The notes below the pieces were generated by a model, which was not told where the DNA came from, made no database searches, and was given only the letters and a program-made list of their open reading frames with translations. Positions 8,638 to 17,298 of a stretch of DNA of 64,000 nucleotides are shown piece after piece; position 1 is the stretch's first letter; each line of letters begins with the position of its first letter. This DNA is from CAZRRV01 sp045660865. GTDB taxonomy: Bacteria; Bacillota; Clostridia; Oscillospirales; Acutalibacteraceae. Location: assembly GCA_045660865.1 (NCBI GenBank), contig JAZREP010000001.1, forward strand, positions 77,845-141,844, in the 5' to 3' direction. Made by a program: the position numbers and the translations under genes.

Positions 8638-10896
8638 ATGAAACTTTGCTATAAATGCAAAAAAAGACCAGCAGTTGTATTTATTTCTGATGTGAATAAT
8701 CCAAACAGTGAGCCGCAAGGGCTCTGTTTGCTTTGCGCTAAGGAGTCGGGAATCAAGCCTGTAACAGATATGCTGCAAAAAATGAATATATCCGAAGATG
8801 ATATAGAGCAAATGAGCGAACAGTTTATGGATATAATGTCGATTGCTGAGGATGAAAACGGTGAGGATTTTTCCAATGGCGGTGCGCCTGTTTTTCCGTT
8901 TTTAAATAATATTTTCGGCAATATGTCGCAAGAAGAAAAAACAGAAGATAACGAAAAGGCTGATTCAAAAAAGCCCAAGAATAAAAAGCGTCGCTTCTTA
9001 GAACAATACTGCACTAATTTGACCGGTAAAGCAAGGAATGGCGAGCTGGATGTTATTATCGGCCGTGACAGCGAATTGGACCGTGTTATTCAAATTTTGT
9101 CACGCCGTTCCAAAAATAACCCTTGTCTTATTGGTGAACCCGGTGTTGGTAAAACTGCCATAGCAGAGGGTCTTGCTATTATGATTGCAGAGGGTAAAGC
9201 TCCTGCAAGATTGCTTGATAAAGAAATTCTTTTGCTTGATTTAACAGCTTTGGTAGCGGGCACACAATTCCGTGGTCAGTTTGAGAGTAGGGTAAAGGGC
9301 TTGATTGACGAAGTTAAAGCGGCAGGGAATATAATTCTCTTTATTGATGAGGTGCACAGCCTTGTTAATGCCGGTGATTCAGAAGGTTCAATGAGTGCAG
9401 GAAACATTTTGAAACCTGCGCTTTCCCGTGGTGAAATACAGGTTATCGGTGCTACAACCTTAAAAGAATATCGCAAATATATTGAAAAGGATGCGGCATT
9501 GGAACGCCGTTTCCAACCGGTTGTTGTTGAGGAGCCCTCAGTTGCAGAATGTATCAAGGTTTTAACCGGTGTGCGCCCATATTATGAGGGTTACCATAGC
9601 GTTAGCATACCTGATGAAATTATTACTATGGCTGTTAATCTGTCTGAACGCTATATTACCGACAGATTTTTGCCTGATAAAGCTATTGACTTGTTAGATG
9701 AAGCTTGCGCTTGCGCAAGCCTTAGAAATAAGGCTATTGACCGCTTGCATATAGTTAACAAAAAGGTTGCAGACCTCTCAAAGCAAGTAGAGGATTTAGA
9801 GGCTGATGTTGAGCATATTGATTATGAGAAAGTTGCCTCTGTTAAGCAAGAATTGGCTAAATATCAAAAAGAATCAGAAGGCTTATACGTACCTGCCTCA
9901 CAAAACACAGTGACCGATGATGATTTGGCAAAGGTTATAGAACTTTGGACAGGGATTCCTGCGGTAAAAATCAAAGAATCAAATCTTGTAAGGCTTAAAA
10001 ACCTTGCTGAACGAATCAAAGAAAAGGTTATTGGGCAAGATGAGGCAGTGGATGCTGTTTCTATGGGTGTCCGCCGTTCAGGTGTGCAAATTTCTTCACA
10101 TCGTCGTCCGGCTTCATTTATATTTGTCGGCCCGACCGGTGTGGGTAAGACCTATCTTGTAAAGGTGCTTTCGGAGCAACTTTTTGATTCGCCAGAAACC
10201 TTTATTCGCCTTGATATGTCTGAGTTTATGGAGAAGCATTCTGTTTCTAAAATTATAGGTGCGCCTCCCGGATATGTAGGCTATGAGGATGCGGGCCAGT
10301 TGACTGAAAAAGTACGCAGAAAACCCTATTCCGTAGTACTCTTCGATGAGATTGAAAAGGCACATCCTGACGTTTTAAATATTCTGTTGCAAATACTGGA
10401 TGATGGCCGTGTAACCGATGCGCAGGGAAGAACTGTCAACTTCGAAAACACAGTAATTGTTATGACCTCAAATGCAGGCAGCGACCGTACCGGAAACCCT
10501 GTTGGTTTCGGTAAAACAGCACAATCTGCAAGCCGTGAGAAGGTTATGAAGGCGCTTGAGGAGTTTTTGCGTCCTGAGTTTTTAGGTAGGGTAGATGACG
10601 TTGTTGTTTTCAATCCGTTAACCGAGAAAGATTATGTTCGAATTTGCGGTTTGATTTTGGATGAATTAAAGCCTGTTCTTGAAGAAAAAGGGATAACTTT
10701 AGAATACGATGAACAAGTCTGCTCTAATATTGCCAAACGTGCAATTGACAATAAGCGTGGCGCCAGAGATTTGCGTCGAATTATCAGAAAAGAAATTGAA
10801 AACCCAATTGTTAATCAACTGATTGATTTTACTGAAAAGCCGTTTTCAGTTGTTCGCGTAACACTCGAAGAAAAATTAAAAATTTCATTCTCTTAA
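8638..10896 (+). CDS. clpE: ATP-dependent Clp protease ATPase subunit with N-terminal zinc finger (ClpE type)
   Basis: A 752-residue Hsp100 unfoldase that delivers substrates to ClpP. Instead of the double Clp_N repeat it begins with a four-cysteine zinc finger (C4, C7, C30, C33), the hallmark of ClpE, followed by an acidic linker. AAA domain 1 has GEPGVGKT and LFIDEVHS; a coiled-coil middle segment (about 375-410) follows; AAA domain 2 has GPTGVGKT and VLFDEIEKAH. A VGF tripeptide (NPVGFGK) fits the ClpP-docking loop. AGGAG lies 12 bases before the ATG, a rather long spacing. No CtsR or McsAB partner is nearby. Confidence 0.88.
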   Translation: MKLCYKCKKRPAVVFISDVNNPNSEPQGLCLLCAKESGIKPVTDMLQKMNISEDDIEQMSEQFMDIMSIAEDENGEDFSNGGAPVFPFLNNIFGNMSQEEKTEDNEKADSKKPKNKKRRFLEQYCTNLTGKARNGELDVIIGRDSELDRVIQILSRRSKNNPCLIGEPGVGKTAIAEGLAIMIAEGKAPARLLDKEILLLDLTALVAGTQFRGQFESRVKGLIDEVKAAGNIILFIDEVHSLVNAGDSEGSMSAGNILKPALSRGEIQVIGATTLKEYRKYIEKDAALERRFQPVVVEEPSVAECIKVLTGVRPYYEGYHSVSIPDEIITMAVNLSERYITDRFLPDKAIDLLDEACACASLRNKAIDRLHIVNKKVADLSKQVEDLEADVEHIDYEKVASVKQELAKYQKESEGLYVPASQNTVTDDDLAKVIELWTGIPAVKIKESNLVRLKNLAERIKEKVIGQDEAVDAVSMGVRRSGVQISSHRRPASFIFVGPTGVGKTYLVKVLSEQLFDSPETFIRLDMSEFMEKHSVSKIIGAPPGYVGYEDAGQLTEKVRRKPYSVVLFDEIEKAHPDVLNILLQILDDGRVTDAQGRTVNFENTVIVMTSNAGSDRTGNPVGFGKTAQSASREKVMKALEEFLRPEFLGRVDDVVVFNPLTEKDYVRICGLILDELKPVLEEKGITLEYDEQVCSNIAKRAIDNKRGARDLRRIIRKEIENPIVNQLIDFTEKPFSVVRVTLEEKLKISFS

Positions 10897-10900
10897 ACAC

Positions 10901-10929
10901 TTGACTATTTGCGCTGTATATGTTAGAAT
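10901..10929 (+). promoter_or_regulatory. promoter of tRNA-Gly
   Basis: TTGACT at 10901-10906, a 17-base spacer and TAGAAT at 10924-10929, ending 16 bases before the tRNA. This is a near-consensus sigma-A promoter in the spacer after the Clp ATPase gene. Confidence 0.75.
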
Positions 10930-10945
10930 ATACAGCGTTGAATTT

Positions 10946-11019
10946 GCGGGTGTAGTTCAATGGTAGAATGTCAGCCTTCCAAGCTGAACACGTGGGTTCG
11001 ATTCCCATCACCCGCTCCA
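10946..11019 (+). tRNA. tRNA-Gly (anticodon TCC)
   Basis: A full cloverleaf can be folded. The acceptor strands are GCGGGTG and CACCCGC, the anticodon stem TCAGC/GCTGA encloses loop CTTCCAA with anticodon TCC, and the T arm contains GGTTCGATTCC. The discriminator is T, and CCA is encoded at 11017-11019. It has its own promoter and terminator and is a monocistronic unit between the Clp gene and the glycan locus. Confidence 0.95.
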
Positions 11020-11020
11020 A

Positions 11021-11060
11021 AAAGAAGACCATGCCGATTTTCGGTATGGTCTTCTTTTTT
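11021..11060 (+). terminator. intrinsic terminator of tRNA-Gly
   Basis: A 16-base-pair stem (11022-11037 with 11041-11056, one G-U pair) closed by a TTT loop and followed by a run of T. It separates the tRNA unit from the glycan locus. Confidence 0.93.
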
Positions 11061-11108
11061 TATTTATAATATATATTATATATTTAATAATAAATTATGC
11101 ATAAACTA

Positions 11109-11137
11109 TTGATTTTTTATGTACAATTTGCTATAAT
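11109..11137 (+). promoter_or_regulatory. promoter of the glycan locus
   Basis: TTGATT at 11109-11114, a 17-base spacer and a perfect TATAAT at 11132-11137. About 80 bases of A+T-rich leader follow before the first gene at 11218. No other equally good promoter was noticed before the end of the locus at 37133, although I did not screen every gap. Confidence 0.75.
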
Positions 11138-11217
11138 ACAACAAGATATACTGGCTAATACTGTGCAAATGTTTGCATAGTGTAAATTTAAGGATTTTGT
11201 AATGAAAGAGAATTGAT

Positions 11218-12333
11218 ATGAGTAAAAGAATTTTATTATCCAGTCCAACAATGCATAGCGAAGAGCAAATATTTGTTAAAGAGGCATTCGATACCAACTG
11301 GGTTGCGCCTTTGGGAGCCAACGTTGATGCCTTTGAAGTTGAAATGTCAAATTATGTTGGCGTAAAACATGGAGCCGCTTGCGTAAGCGGAACTTCAGCT
11401 TTGCATCTTGCAGTTAAGCTTGCAGGAGTAAAGCCGGGAGACATTGTGTTTTGCTCAGATTTGACTTTTTCTGCTACTGTAAATCCGGTAACATATGAGA
11501 ATGGTCGGCAGGTGTTTATCGATTCCGAATATGAAACTTGGAATATGGACCCTGCGGCGCTTGAAAAAGCTTTTGAAAAATATCCCGAGTGCAAATGTGT
11601 TATACTTGTTAATCTTTATGGCACACCCGCCAAGATGGATGAAATTAAAACTATTTGTGATAAGCACGGTGCAGTTTTGATAGAAGATGCTGCTGAAAGT
11701 CTTTCATCAACCTACAAGGGAATTCAAACCGGCTCGTTTGGTAAGTATAATGCTATTAGTTTCAACGGTAATAAAATTATCACAACATCGGGTGGCGGTA
11801 TGCTTTTGGCTGATGATGAAGATGCTATTAAAAAAGCTCGCTTTTGGTCAACACAATCACGTGACCCGGCTCCGTGGTATCAACATAGTGAACTTGGATA
11901 TAATTACCGCATGAGCAATATTGTTGCAGGCATTGGCCGTGGACAGCTTTTACATATTGAAGAGCATAAAGCATTAAAGAAAGCAATTTATATGCGCTAT
12001 AAAGAGGCATTTAAAGATTTGCCGTTAACAATGAATCCGTATCTTTCTTGTTGCGAACCGAATTTCTGGCTTTCCTGTATCTTGCTTGATAAAAATGTTG
12101 ATGTGAAGCCGATGGATATTTTGACCGAGCTTGATAAAGAAAACATAGAAACTCGTCCGATTTGGAAGCCGATGCATATGCAACCTATCTTTGAGGGATA
12201 CGATTACATTTCAGCAAATGAAAATAATGTCGGTGAGGATATTTTCAGTCGTGGTCTTTGTTTGCCCAGTGATATAAAAATGACTGAGGAAGAACAGACA
12301 AAGATTATAAATGCAATTAAAAAATTCTTTTAA
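11218..12333 (+). CDS. DegT/DnrJ/EryC1/StrS-type sugar aminotransferase, PglE-like
   Basis: A PLP-dependent aminotransferase (371 residues) of the family that adds an amino group to nucleotide-activated 4-keto sugars. The PLP-binding Lys lies in SFNGNKIITTSGGG (about residue 185), preceded by the VEDAAES-like motif (LIEDAAESL). The next two genes encode a phosphoglycosyl transferase and a PglD-like acetyltransferase, so by analogy with the bacillosamine pathway it may make a UDP-4-amino sugar for the first residue of the glycan. The matching 4,6-dehydratase (PglF type) is not in the window. First gene after the glycan promoter. Confidence 0.85.
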   Translation: MSKRILLSSPTMHSEEQIFVKEAFDTNWVAPLGANVDAFEVEMSNYVGVKHGAACVSGTSALHLAVKLAGVKPGDIVFCSDLTFSATVNPVTYENGRQVFIDSEYETWNMDPAALEKAFEKYPECKCVILVNLYGTPAKMDEIKTICDKHGAVLIEDAAESLSSTYKGIQTGSFGKYNAISFNGNKIITTSGGGMLLADDEDAIKKARFWSTQSRDPAPWYQHSELGYNYRMSNIVAGIGRGQLLHIEEHKALKKAIYMRYKEAFKDLPLTMNPYLSCCEPNFWLSCILLDKNVDVKPMDILTELDKENIETRPIWKPMHMQPIFEGYDYISANENNVGEDIFSRGLCLPSDIKMTEEEQTKIINAIKKFF

Positions 12334-12348
12334 GGAGTTTACATATCT

Positions 12349-12975
12349 ATGTATGCAAAATACATAAAGCGCCCGTTGGATTTTATTTTATCCTTTTTTG
12401 CGCTTCTGGTGCTTTCACCGATTATTTTAGTGTTAACTTTGATTGGTCTAATAGTCATGAAGGGTAATCCGTTTTTTACTCAACTTCGTCCCGGAAAAGA
12501 TGAAAAGATTTTTAAGCTGATTAAATTCCGTACTATGACCTGCGAAACCGATAAAAACGGAGAACCGCTTCCCGATGAACAACGATTGACACGTTATGGC
12601 AAAATGCTGCGTTCTACTTCGCTTGACGAATTACCCGAACTTATCAATATCCTTATGGGAGATATGTCTATTATTGGTCCAAGACCACTTTTAGTTGATT
12701 ATTTACCGCTCTATAACGCACAACAAAGAAGACGCCATGAGGTTAGACCGGGTTTGTCCGGTTTAGCACAAATCAATGGCCGAAACTCCTTATCGTGGGA
12801 AGAAAAGTTTATTTTGGATGAGCAATATGTAGATAACATTACTTTTATCGGCGATGTTAAAATTATTCTTACAACCGCTTTAAAAGTAATTAAGCGCTCA
12901 GATATTTCACAAGAAAATAATGCGACTATGGAGCCTTTTAAAGGCACACCGCAAAAGGAATATGTAAATGTGTGA
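12349..12975 (+). CDS. monotopic phosphoglycosyl transferase, PglC-like initiating enzyme
   Basis: Transfers a sugar-1-phosphate from a UDP-sugar to undecaprenyl phosphate, the first membrane step of glycan assembly. The 208-residue length matches the small PglC group with a catalytic core only. An N-terminal re-entrant hydrophobic helix (about 12-36) is followed by KFRTM, the catalytic Asp-Glu pair in SLDELPE (about residue 90) and the IIGPRP motif. It overlaps the acetyltransferase gene by 8 bases. This is the likely initiating transferase of the locus. Confidence 0.9.
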   Translation: MYAKYIKRPLDFILSFFALLVLSPIILVLTLIGLIVMKGNPFFTQLRPGKDEKIFKLIKFRTMTCETDKNGEPLPDEQRLTRYGKMLRSTSLDELPELINILMGDMSIIGPRPLLVDYLPLYNAQQRRRHEVRPGLSGLAQINGRNSLSWEEKFILDEQYVDNITFIGDVKIILTTALKVIKRSDISQENNATMEPFKGTPQKEYVNV

Positions 12976-13573
12976 TGTAATTATTATTGGTGCCGGTGGG
13001 CATGCAAAAGTAATAGCAGATATTGTTTTAAAAAATGGAGATAATCTGCTCGGTTTTTTAGATGATAATGTTACAGGAACTGTTTTGCCCGGTTATAAAG
13101 TTTTAGGCAAGGTTAACGATGCTCAAAAAATGTCCTCTCGCGCTAAATTTATCGTGGGCATTGGTAACAACGAAATTAGAAGAAAAATTACAGAAAACCT
13201 TTCGGTTGATTGGTATTCGGCCATTCATCCTTCGGCACAAATTGGAATTGGTGTTGAAATCGGCTTAGGAACTGCGGTTATGGCAAATGCGGTAATCAAT
13301 GCAGACGCTAAGGTTGGCAAGCACACAATCATTAATACGGCGGCAGTTGTTGAACACGATTGTATTATTGATGATTACGCCCATGTTTCGCCAGGAGCTA
13401 TATTATGCGGTACCGTTACAATTGGCTGCGGTACTTGGATTGGCGCAGGTGCAGTTGTTCGCAATAATTTATCGATTTGCAGCAATGTTGTCGTGGGTGT
13501 TGGTGCCGCAGTAGTTGCCGAGATTAAAGAAAAAGGAACTTATGTTGGAATTCCTGCGGAGTTGATAAAGTGA
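12968..13573 (+). CDS. sugar O/N-acetyltransferase, PglD/NeuD family
   Basis: 201 residues with an N-terminal Rossmann-like nucleotide-sugar domain (IIGAGGHAKVIADI) and a C-terminal left-handed beta-helix of hexapeptide repeats (about 80-190). The acetyl-CoA catalytic His is likely that of VVEHDC. PglD enzymes N-acetylate UDP-4-amino sugars, which matches the upstream aminotransferase; NeuD-type O-acetylation is the alternative. It overlaps the next gene by 4 bases (GTGA). Confidence 0.88.
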   Translation: MCDVIIIGAGGHAKVIADIVLKNGDNLLGFLDDNVTGTVLPGYKVLGKVNDAQKMSSRAKFIVGIGNNEIRRKITENLSVDWYSAIHPSAQIGIGVEIGLGTAVMANAVINADAKVGKHTIINTAAVVEHDCIIDDYAHVSPGAILCGTVTIGCGTWIGAGAVVRNNLSICSNVVVGVGAAVVAEIKEKGTYVGIPAELIK

Positions 13574-14661
13574 AAAAAATACTGATTCTTGCAAACTATG
13601 ATGTCGGCTTATACAAATTTCGCAAAGAATTGATTCAAGAAATGATTTCTCGTGGCTTGGAGGTTTATATTTCGCTTCCGTATGGTGCGTTGGTTGATTC
13701 ATTACAGGAAATGGGTTGTAAATTTATTGACACACCATTAGACAGGCGAGCAATCAATCCTTTTAAGGATTTTAAACTCCTTATCAATTATTTGAAAATG
13801 ATAAATGAAATTAAGCCCGACTGTTGCATTACTTACACAATTAAACCCAACATTTATGGTGGGTTAGCGGCTAGATTAAAAAACATATATTATGCTGTCA
13901 ACATAACCGGATTAGGAACGGCTTTCCAAAACGACGGTTTACTGAGAAAAATTGTTACTTTTCTTTACAAAATTGCTTGTAAAAAGGCAAAAACCGTATT
14001 TTTTGAAAACTGTGAAAACGAGCAAGTGCTTTTAAATCTCGGTATTGTGAATAAAGAGCAGACCTGTCTGTTAAGCGGAGCAGGCGTCAATCTTACAGAA
14101 TATCCTTTCACCGATTATCCAAATGAAAGCGAAAAAACTGAGTTCCTTTTCATTGGTAGGGTTATGCGTGAAAAAGGTGTGGATGAACTGCTTGATGCGG
14201 CATACAGGTTGAAAGAAAACAACATTCCGTCTTGCGTTTCAATTGTTGGCCCGTGTGAGGAAGAATACCTTTCAAAATTAGAAAAACTCCAGAATGAAGG
14301 TGTTATTGATTATCACGGCTATCAAGAGGATGTAAAACCGTTTATCGCTAAATCTCATTGCTTTGTTTTGCCCTCTTATCACGAAGGTATGGCTAACACC
14401 TTACTGGAAGCCGCTGCAATGGGTCGTCCGTTAATTACAAGCAACATTCACGGTTGTATGGAAGCGGTAGAAGAAGGAGTTAACGGTTATTTATGTACCC
14501 CTCAAAATTCAGAGGAATTGTTCAACAAAATGAAGCTTTTTTGCCAAAACTCCTATGCTGATAAGGCAAAGATGGGAAATGATTCACGCATTTTTATTGA
14601 AAAGAATTTTGATAAACGCAAGGTTGTAGAAAAAACACTGGAGGCTTTACATATTGGGTAA
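13570..14661 (+). CDS. glycosyltransferase family 4, PglA-like
   Basis: 363-residue GT-B fold glycosyltransferase. An N-terminal acceptor domain with TYTIKPNIYGG is followed by a donor domain with FLFIGRVMREKGVDEL and the EX7E nucleotide-binding motif (EGMANTLLE, about residue 273). The sequence resembles PglA/WbnK-type enzymes that add the second sugar to a lipid-linked N-acetyl-amino sugar. The GTG start overlaps the previous stop by 4 bases. The sugar donor cannot be read from the sequence. Confidence 0.85.
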   Translation: MKKILILANYDVGLYKFRKELIQEMISRGLEVYISLPYGALVDSLQEMGCKFIDTPLDRRAINPFKDFKLLINYLKMINEIKPDCCITYTIKPNIYGGLAARLKNIYYAVNITGLGTAFQNDGLLRKIVTFLYKIACKKAKTVFFENCENEQVLLNLGIVNKEQTCLLSGAGVNLTEYPFTDYPNESEKTEFLFIGRVMREKGVDELLDAAYRLKENNIPSCVSIVGPCEEEYLSKLEKLQNEGVIDYHGYQEDVKPFIAKSHCFVLPSYHEGMANTLLEAAAMGRPLITSNIHGCMEAVEEGVNGYLCTPQNSEELFNKMKLFCQNSYADKAKMGNDSRIFIEKNFDKRKVVEKTLEALHIG

Positions 14662-15943
14662 ATATATTATTATTCCCGGTTGTGATGATGGCAACCGCGG
14701 TGACCAAGCCTTAATTTTCCAAACAAAGGAAATAGCAGAAAGAGCCGGGTTTGTAGGTTCATACTCAATGCTATACGCATTGGACGCTTCACAATATACA
14801 AATCTTGAAAATATAGATGTTATTCAGCCGATTCTCGGTCATCCAAGCCGTAAATTTAAGAATAAAGATAACACGAAATATTCACCGTCACTCTTGTTAA
14901 AATGGGGTGTGGTGGCAATATTTGATTATATTTTCAGTAAACTGCTGCTTTGTCCTGCAACTCGATGGATAATTAAACACACATTATCCTCCGCACAGAA
15001 AAAGACATTAGCTATGTTCCAAAACAGTGATGCTTGTTTTGTTAAAGGCGGCGGATTTCTACATTCTTACGGCAAACTAACAGATATTTATCAAATATAT
15101 TATTTTTTGTATCATATTAGATTAGCGCAAGCGTTAAAAAAACCGGTATATATTTTCCCTAATTCATACGGCCCGTTTTTAACGCCCGGTGTACACCGCC
15201 AGATTAAAAAGGTTTTATCTAAATGCAATTTGGTTACATCAAGAGAAAGCATATCTCAAAAGGCACTTGAGAGTGTAGGTGTAGAAAATAAACTGTATCC
15301 TGATTTAGCCTTTTCTTTACGAAAAGAAGAACGCGAAATCCCTGAACTACAAAAAATTAAGGAATTGGCAGGGGATAGAAAACTTATAGGTTTAACTGCA
15401 CGTCCGTATCGCTTTCCCGGAAGCGAAAATGCGGAACAGAAATACAAAGATTATGTCAGCAGCCTTTGCGAGATGTGTAAGTGGTTAGTTAATAATGGCT
15501 ATTTCCCGGTTTTAGTTGAACACGTTATTGCTGAAAGCAGTGGCGAAAGCGATATAAAATGCATTGAAGAAATATCTAAACATTTGAAAAAAGATGAATA
15601 TTACATTTTTTCTAATAATGCATACCACTGTCGGGACTTAAAAACCGTTTACAGTAAAATGCATGCTGTAATAGGAACTCGTTTTCACTCAGTTATTTTT
15701 TCATTATCAGAAGGTGTACCTTGTATTGCTGTTACCTACGGCGGAAACAAGGGTGACGGAATAATGCTGGACATTGACTTAAAAGATTACGCAGTACCTA
15801 TTTCAGAAGTTTCGTTTGAGTGTTTAAAGGGTATGTTCCAAAAGCTTGAGTTGGAATACGATAAGTATAAATCTCAATTAAATAAAGTCATACCTAAAAT
15901 ATGTGAAGAATTTGAACAATTAGTAACTGATTTAAAAAAATGA
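14654..15943 (+). CDS. polysaccharide pyruvyl transferase family protein
   Basis: 429 residues of the PS_pyruv_trans (CsaB/WcaK) family. The N-terminus has DDGNRGDQAL, the central part FVKGGGFLHSYG, and the C-terminus GTRFHSVIFSLSEGVP, the three conserved blocks. Family members add ketal-linked pyruvate to sugars or act on related acceptors. The start is a TTG at 14654 overlapping the previous gene by 8 bases, with GGAGG about 9 bases upstream. Pyruvyl groups would add negative charge to the glycan; the acceptor is unknown. Confidence 0.82.
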   Translation: MGKYIIIPGCDDGNRGDQALIFQTKEIAERAGFVGSYSMLYALDASQYTNLENIDVIQPILGHPSRKFKNKDNTKYSPSLLLKWGVVAIFDYIFSKLLLCPATRWIIKHTLSSAQKKTLAMFQNSDACFVKGGGFLHSYGKLTDIYQIYYFLYHIRLAQALKKPVYIFPNSYGPFLTPGVHRQIKKVLSKCNLVTSRESISQKALESVGVENKLYPDLAFSLRKEEREIPELQKIKELAGDRKLIGLTARPYRFPGSENAEQKYKDYVSSLCEMCKWLVNNGYFPVLVEHVIAESSGESDIKCIEEISKHLKKDEYYIFSNNAYHCRDLKTVYSKMHAVIGTRFHSVIFSLSEGVPCIAVTYGGNKGDGIMLDIDLKDYAVPISEVSFECLKGMFQKLELEYDKYKSQLNKVIPKICEEFEQLVTDLKK

Positions 15944-15972
15944 TAGTTCAATAAGAACAGAAGGGAATAAGT

Positions 15973-17298
15973 ATGTCGGAGAATAAAAATTATCCAAAAG
16001 TGTTAATTTTATCTCGAAATGCTTGGAACAACAATTGTACGGGAAATACATTAACAAATTTCTTTTCCGGTTGGCCAAAAGATAAGATTGCAAACGCTTT
16101 TTTCAGAGCTGAACAAGTAAATAATTCAATTTGTAATCAGTATTTTCGTGTAACCGAAATGGAATTGGTTCGCAATATTTTCAAAAAGAACCGTATTGGA
16201 AAACATTTAACTACTGAGGATATAGTAAAAACTGAGCAAAAGTCCAATTGTACACAAGCTCAAGAAGATATTAAAAAAACAAGTGGATATTATTCTTTCT
16301 TTTCCAGACATCGCTGGACTTTTGTTCTGTGGCTTAGGGACATTTTGTGGGGATTAAACGGCTGGAAGAACAAAAATTATAATACTTTTTTAGATGAAAT
16401 AAATCCGGATGTTATTTATATGCCGTGTTACGATTCGGTCTATATGCATCGAATTCTTTGGTATACAGCTAAATATACAGGTGCCAGAGTTGTTCTTTTC
16501 ACTGGTGATGACACTTATACATTAAAACAATTTAGTTTATCACCGCTTTATTGGCTCAATCGTCTGTTTTACCGTGGCATAATGAGAAAATCGGTAAAAA
16601 AAGCTGATACATTGTTTGTTATTTCAGATTTGCAAAAGCAGGAATACGACCGTATATTCAAGCGTGATTGTGTTCTCTTGCGAAAAGGTGGAGATTTTAA
16701 TCAACCTTTTGCACCAAAAGAAAAGATTAACGACCCAATCAAATTGGTTTACACCGGCAATATTCACTCCGGTCGTTGGAAAACCTTGGCTAAACTTGCA
16801 AGTGATCTAAGCGAGATAAACAAACAAGGCACAAAAATCCAAATGGACATCTATTCGCTTTCCGCAAAAACTGATGATATGGTTAAAAAGTTAGATATTG
16901 AAGGCAGTTCACGCTTAATGCCGCCTGTTTCTAATGAGGAAATTGATAAAGCATTAAAAGATGCGGATATATTAGTGGCTGTTGAACCTTTTTCACTGCG
17001 AGAAAGACTCATTTGGCGCTTGTCCTTTTCTACTAAAATTGTAGACTATCTTACTTCATCCAGAGCGATATTGGCAATTGGACCAAAAGAATTGGCTTCA
17101 ACACATTATCTTATAAAAAATGATGCTGCGTTGTGTGCGACCAATGAAAATGAGATTACGGAAGTTGTTTCAAATATTGTCGCTCAACCGTCGCTTATTA
17201 ATGAATTCGCGTACAAATCTTGGATTTGCGGTAAAACAAATAACAGAATCGAAGACACAAGAGAAATCTTGCGCAGGGAGTTGGCAAAAGAATCTTGA
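15973..17298 (+). CDS. glycosyltransferase, GT4-like
   Basis: 441 residues with GT-B architecture. The N-terminal half is divergent (starts MSENKNYPKVLILSRNAW); the donor half has KLVYTGNIHSGRW, then ILVAVEPFSLRERLIW and FSTKIVDYLTSSRAILAIG. No clean EX7E motif is visible, but the STKIVDYL block is common in GT4-like polysaccharide enzymes. The 3' end overlaps the polymerase gene (TTGA). Confidence 0.72.
   Translation: MSENKNYPKVLILSRNAWNNNCTGNTLTNFFSGWPKDKIANAFFRAEQVNNSICNQYFRVTEMELVRNIFKKNRIGKHLTTEDIVKTEQKSNCTQAQEDIKKTSGYYSFFSRHRWTFVLWLRDILWGLNGWKNKNYNTFLDEINPDVIYMPCYDSVYMHRILWYTAKYTGARVVLFTGDDTYTLKQFSLSPLYWLNRLFYRGIMRKSVKKADTLFVISDLQKQEYDRIFKRDCVLLRKGGDFNQPFAPKEKINDPIKLVYTGNIHSGRWKTLAKLASDLSEINKQGTKIQMDIYSLSAKTDDMVKKLDIEGSSRLMPPVSNEEIDKALKDADILVAVEPFSLRERLIWRLSFSTKIVDYLTSSRAILAIGPKELASTHYLIKNDAALCATNENEITEVVSNIVAQPSLINEFAYKSWICGKTNNRIEDTREILRRELAKES

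Noticed and set aside
10829..11032. 67-codon ORF on the minus strand including GIEPTCSAWKADILPLNY
   Set aside because: It is the antisense translation of tRNA-Gly, a well-known spurious ORF pattern, and has no ribosome binding site.
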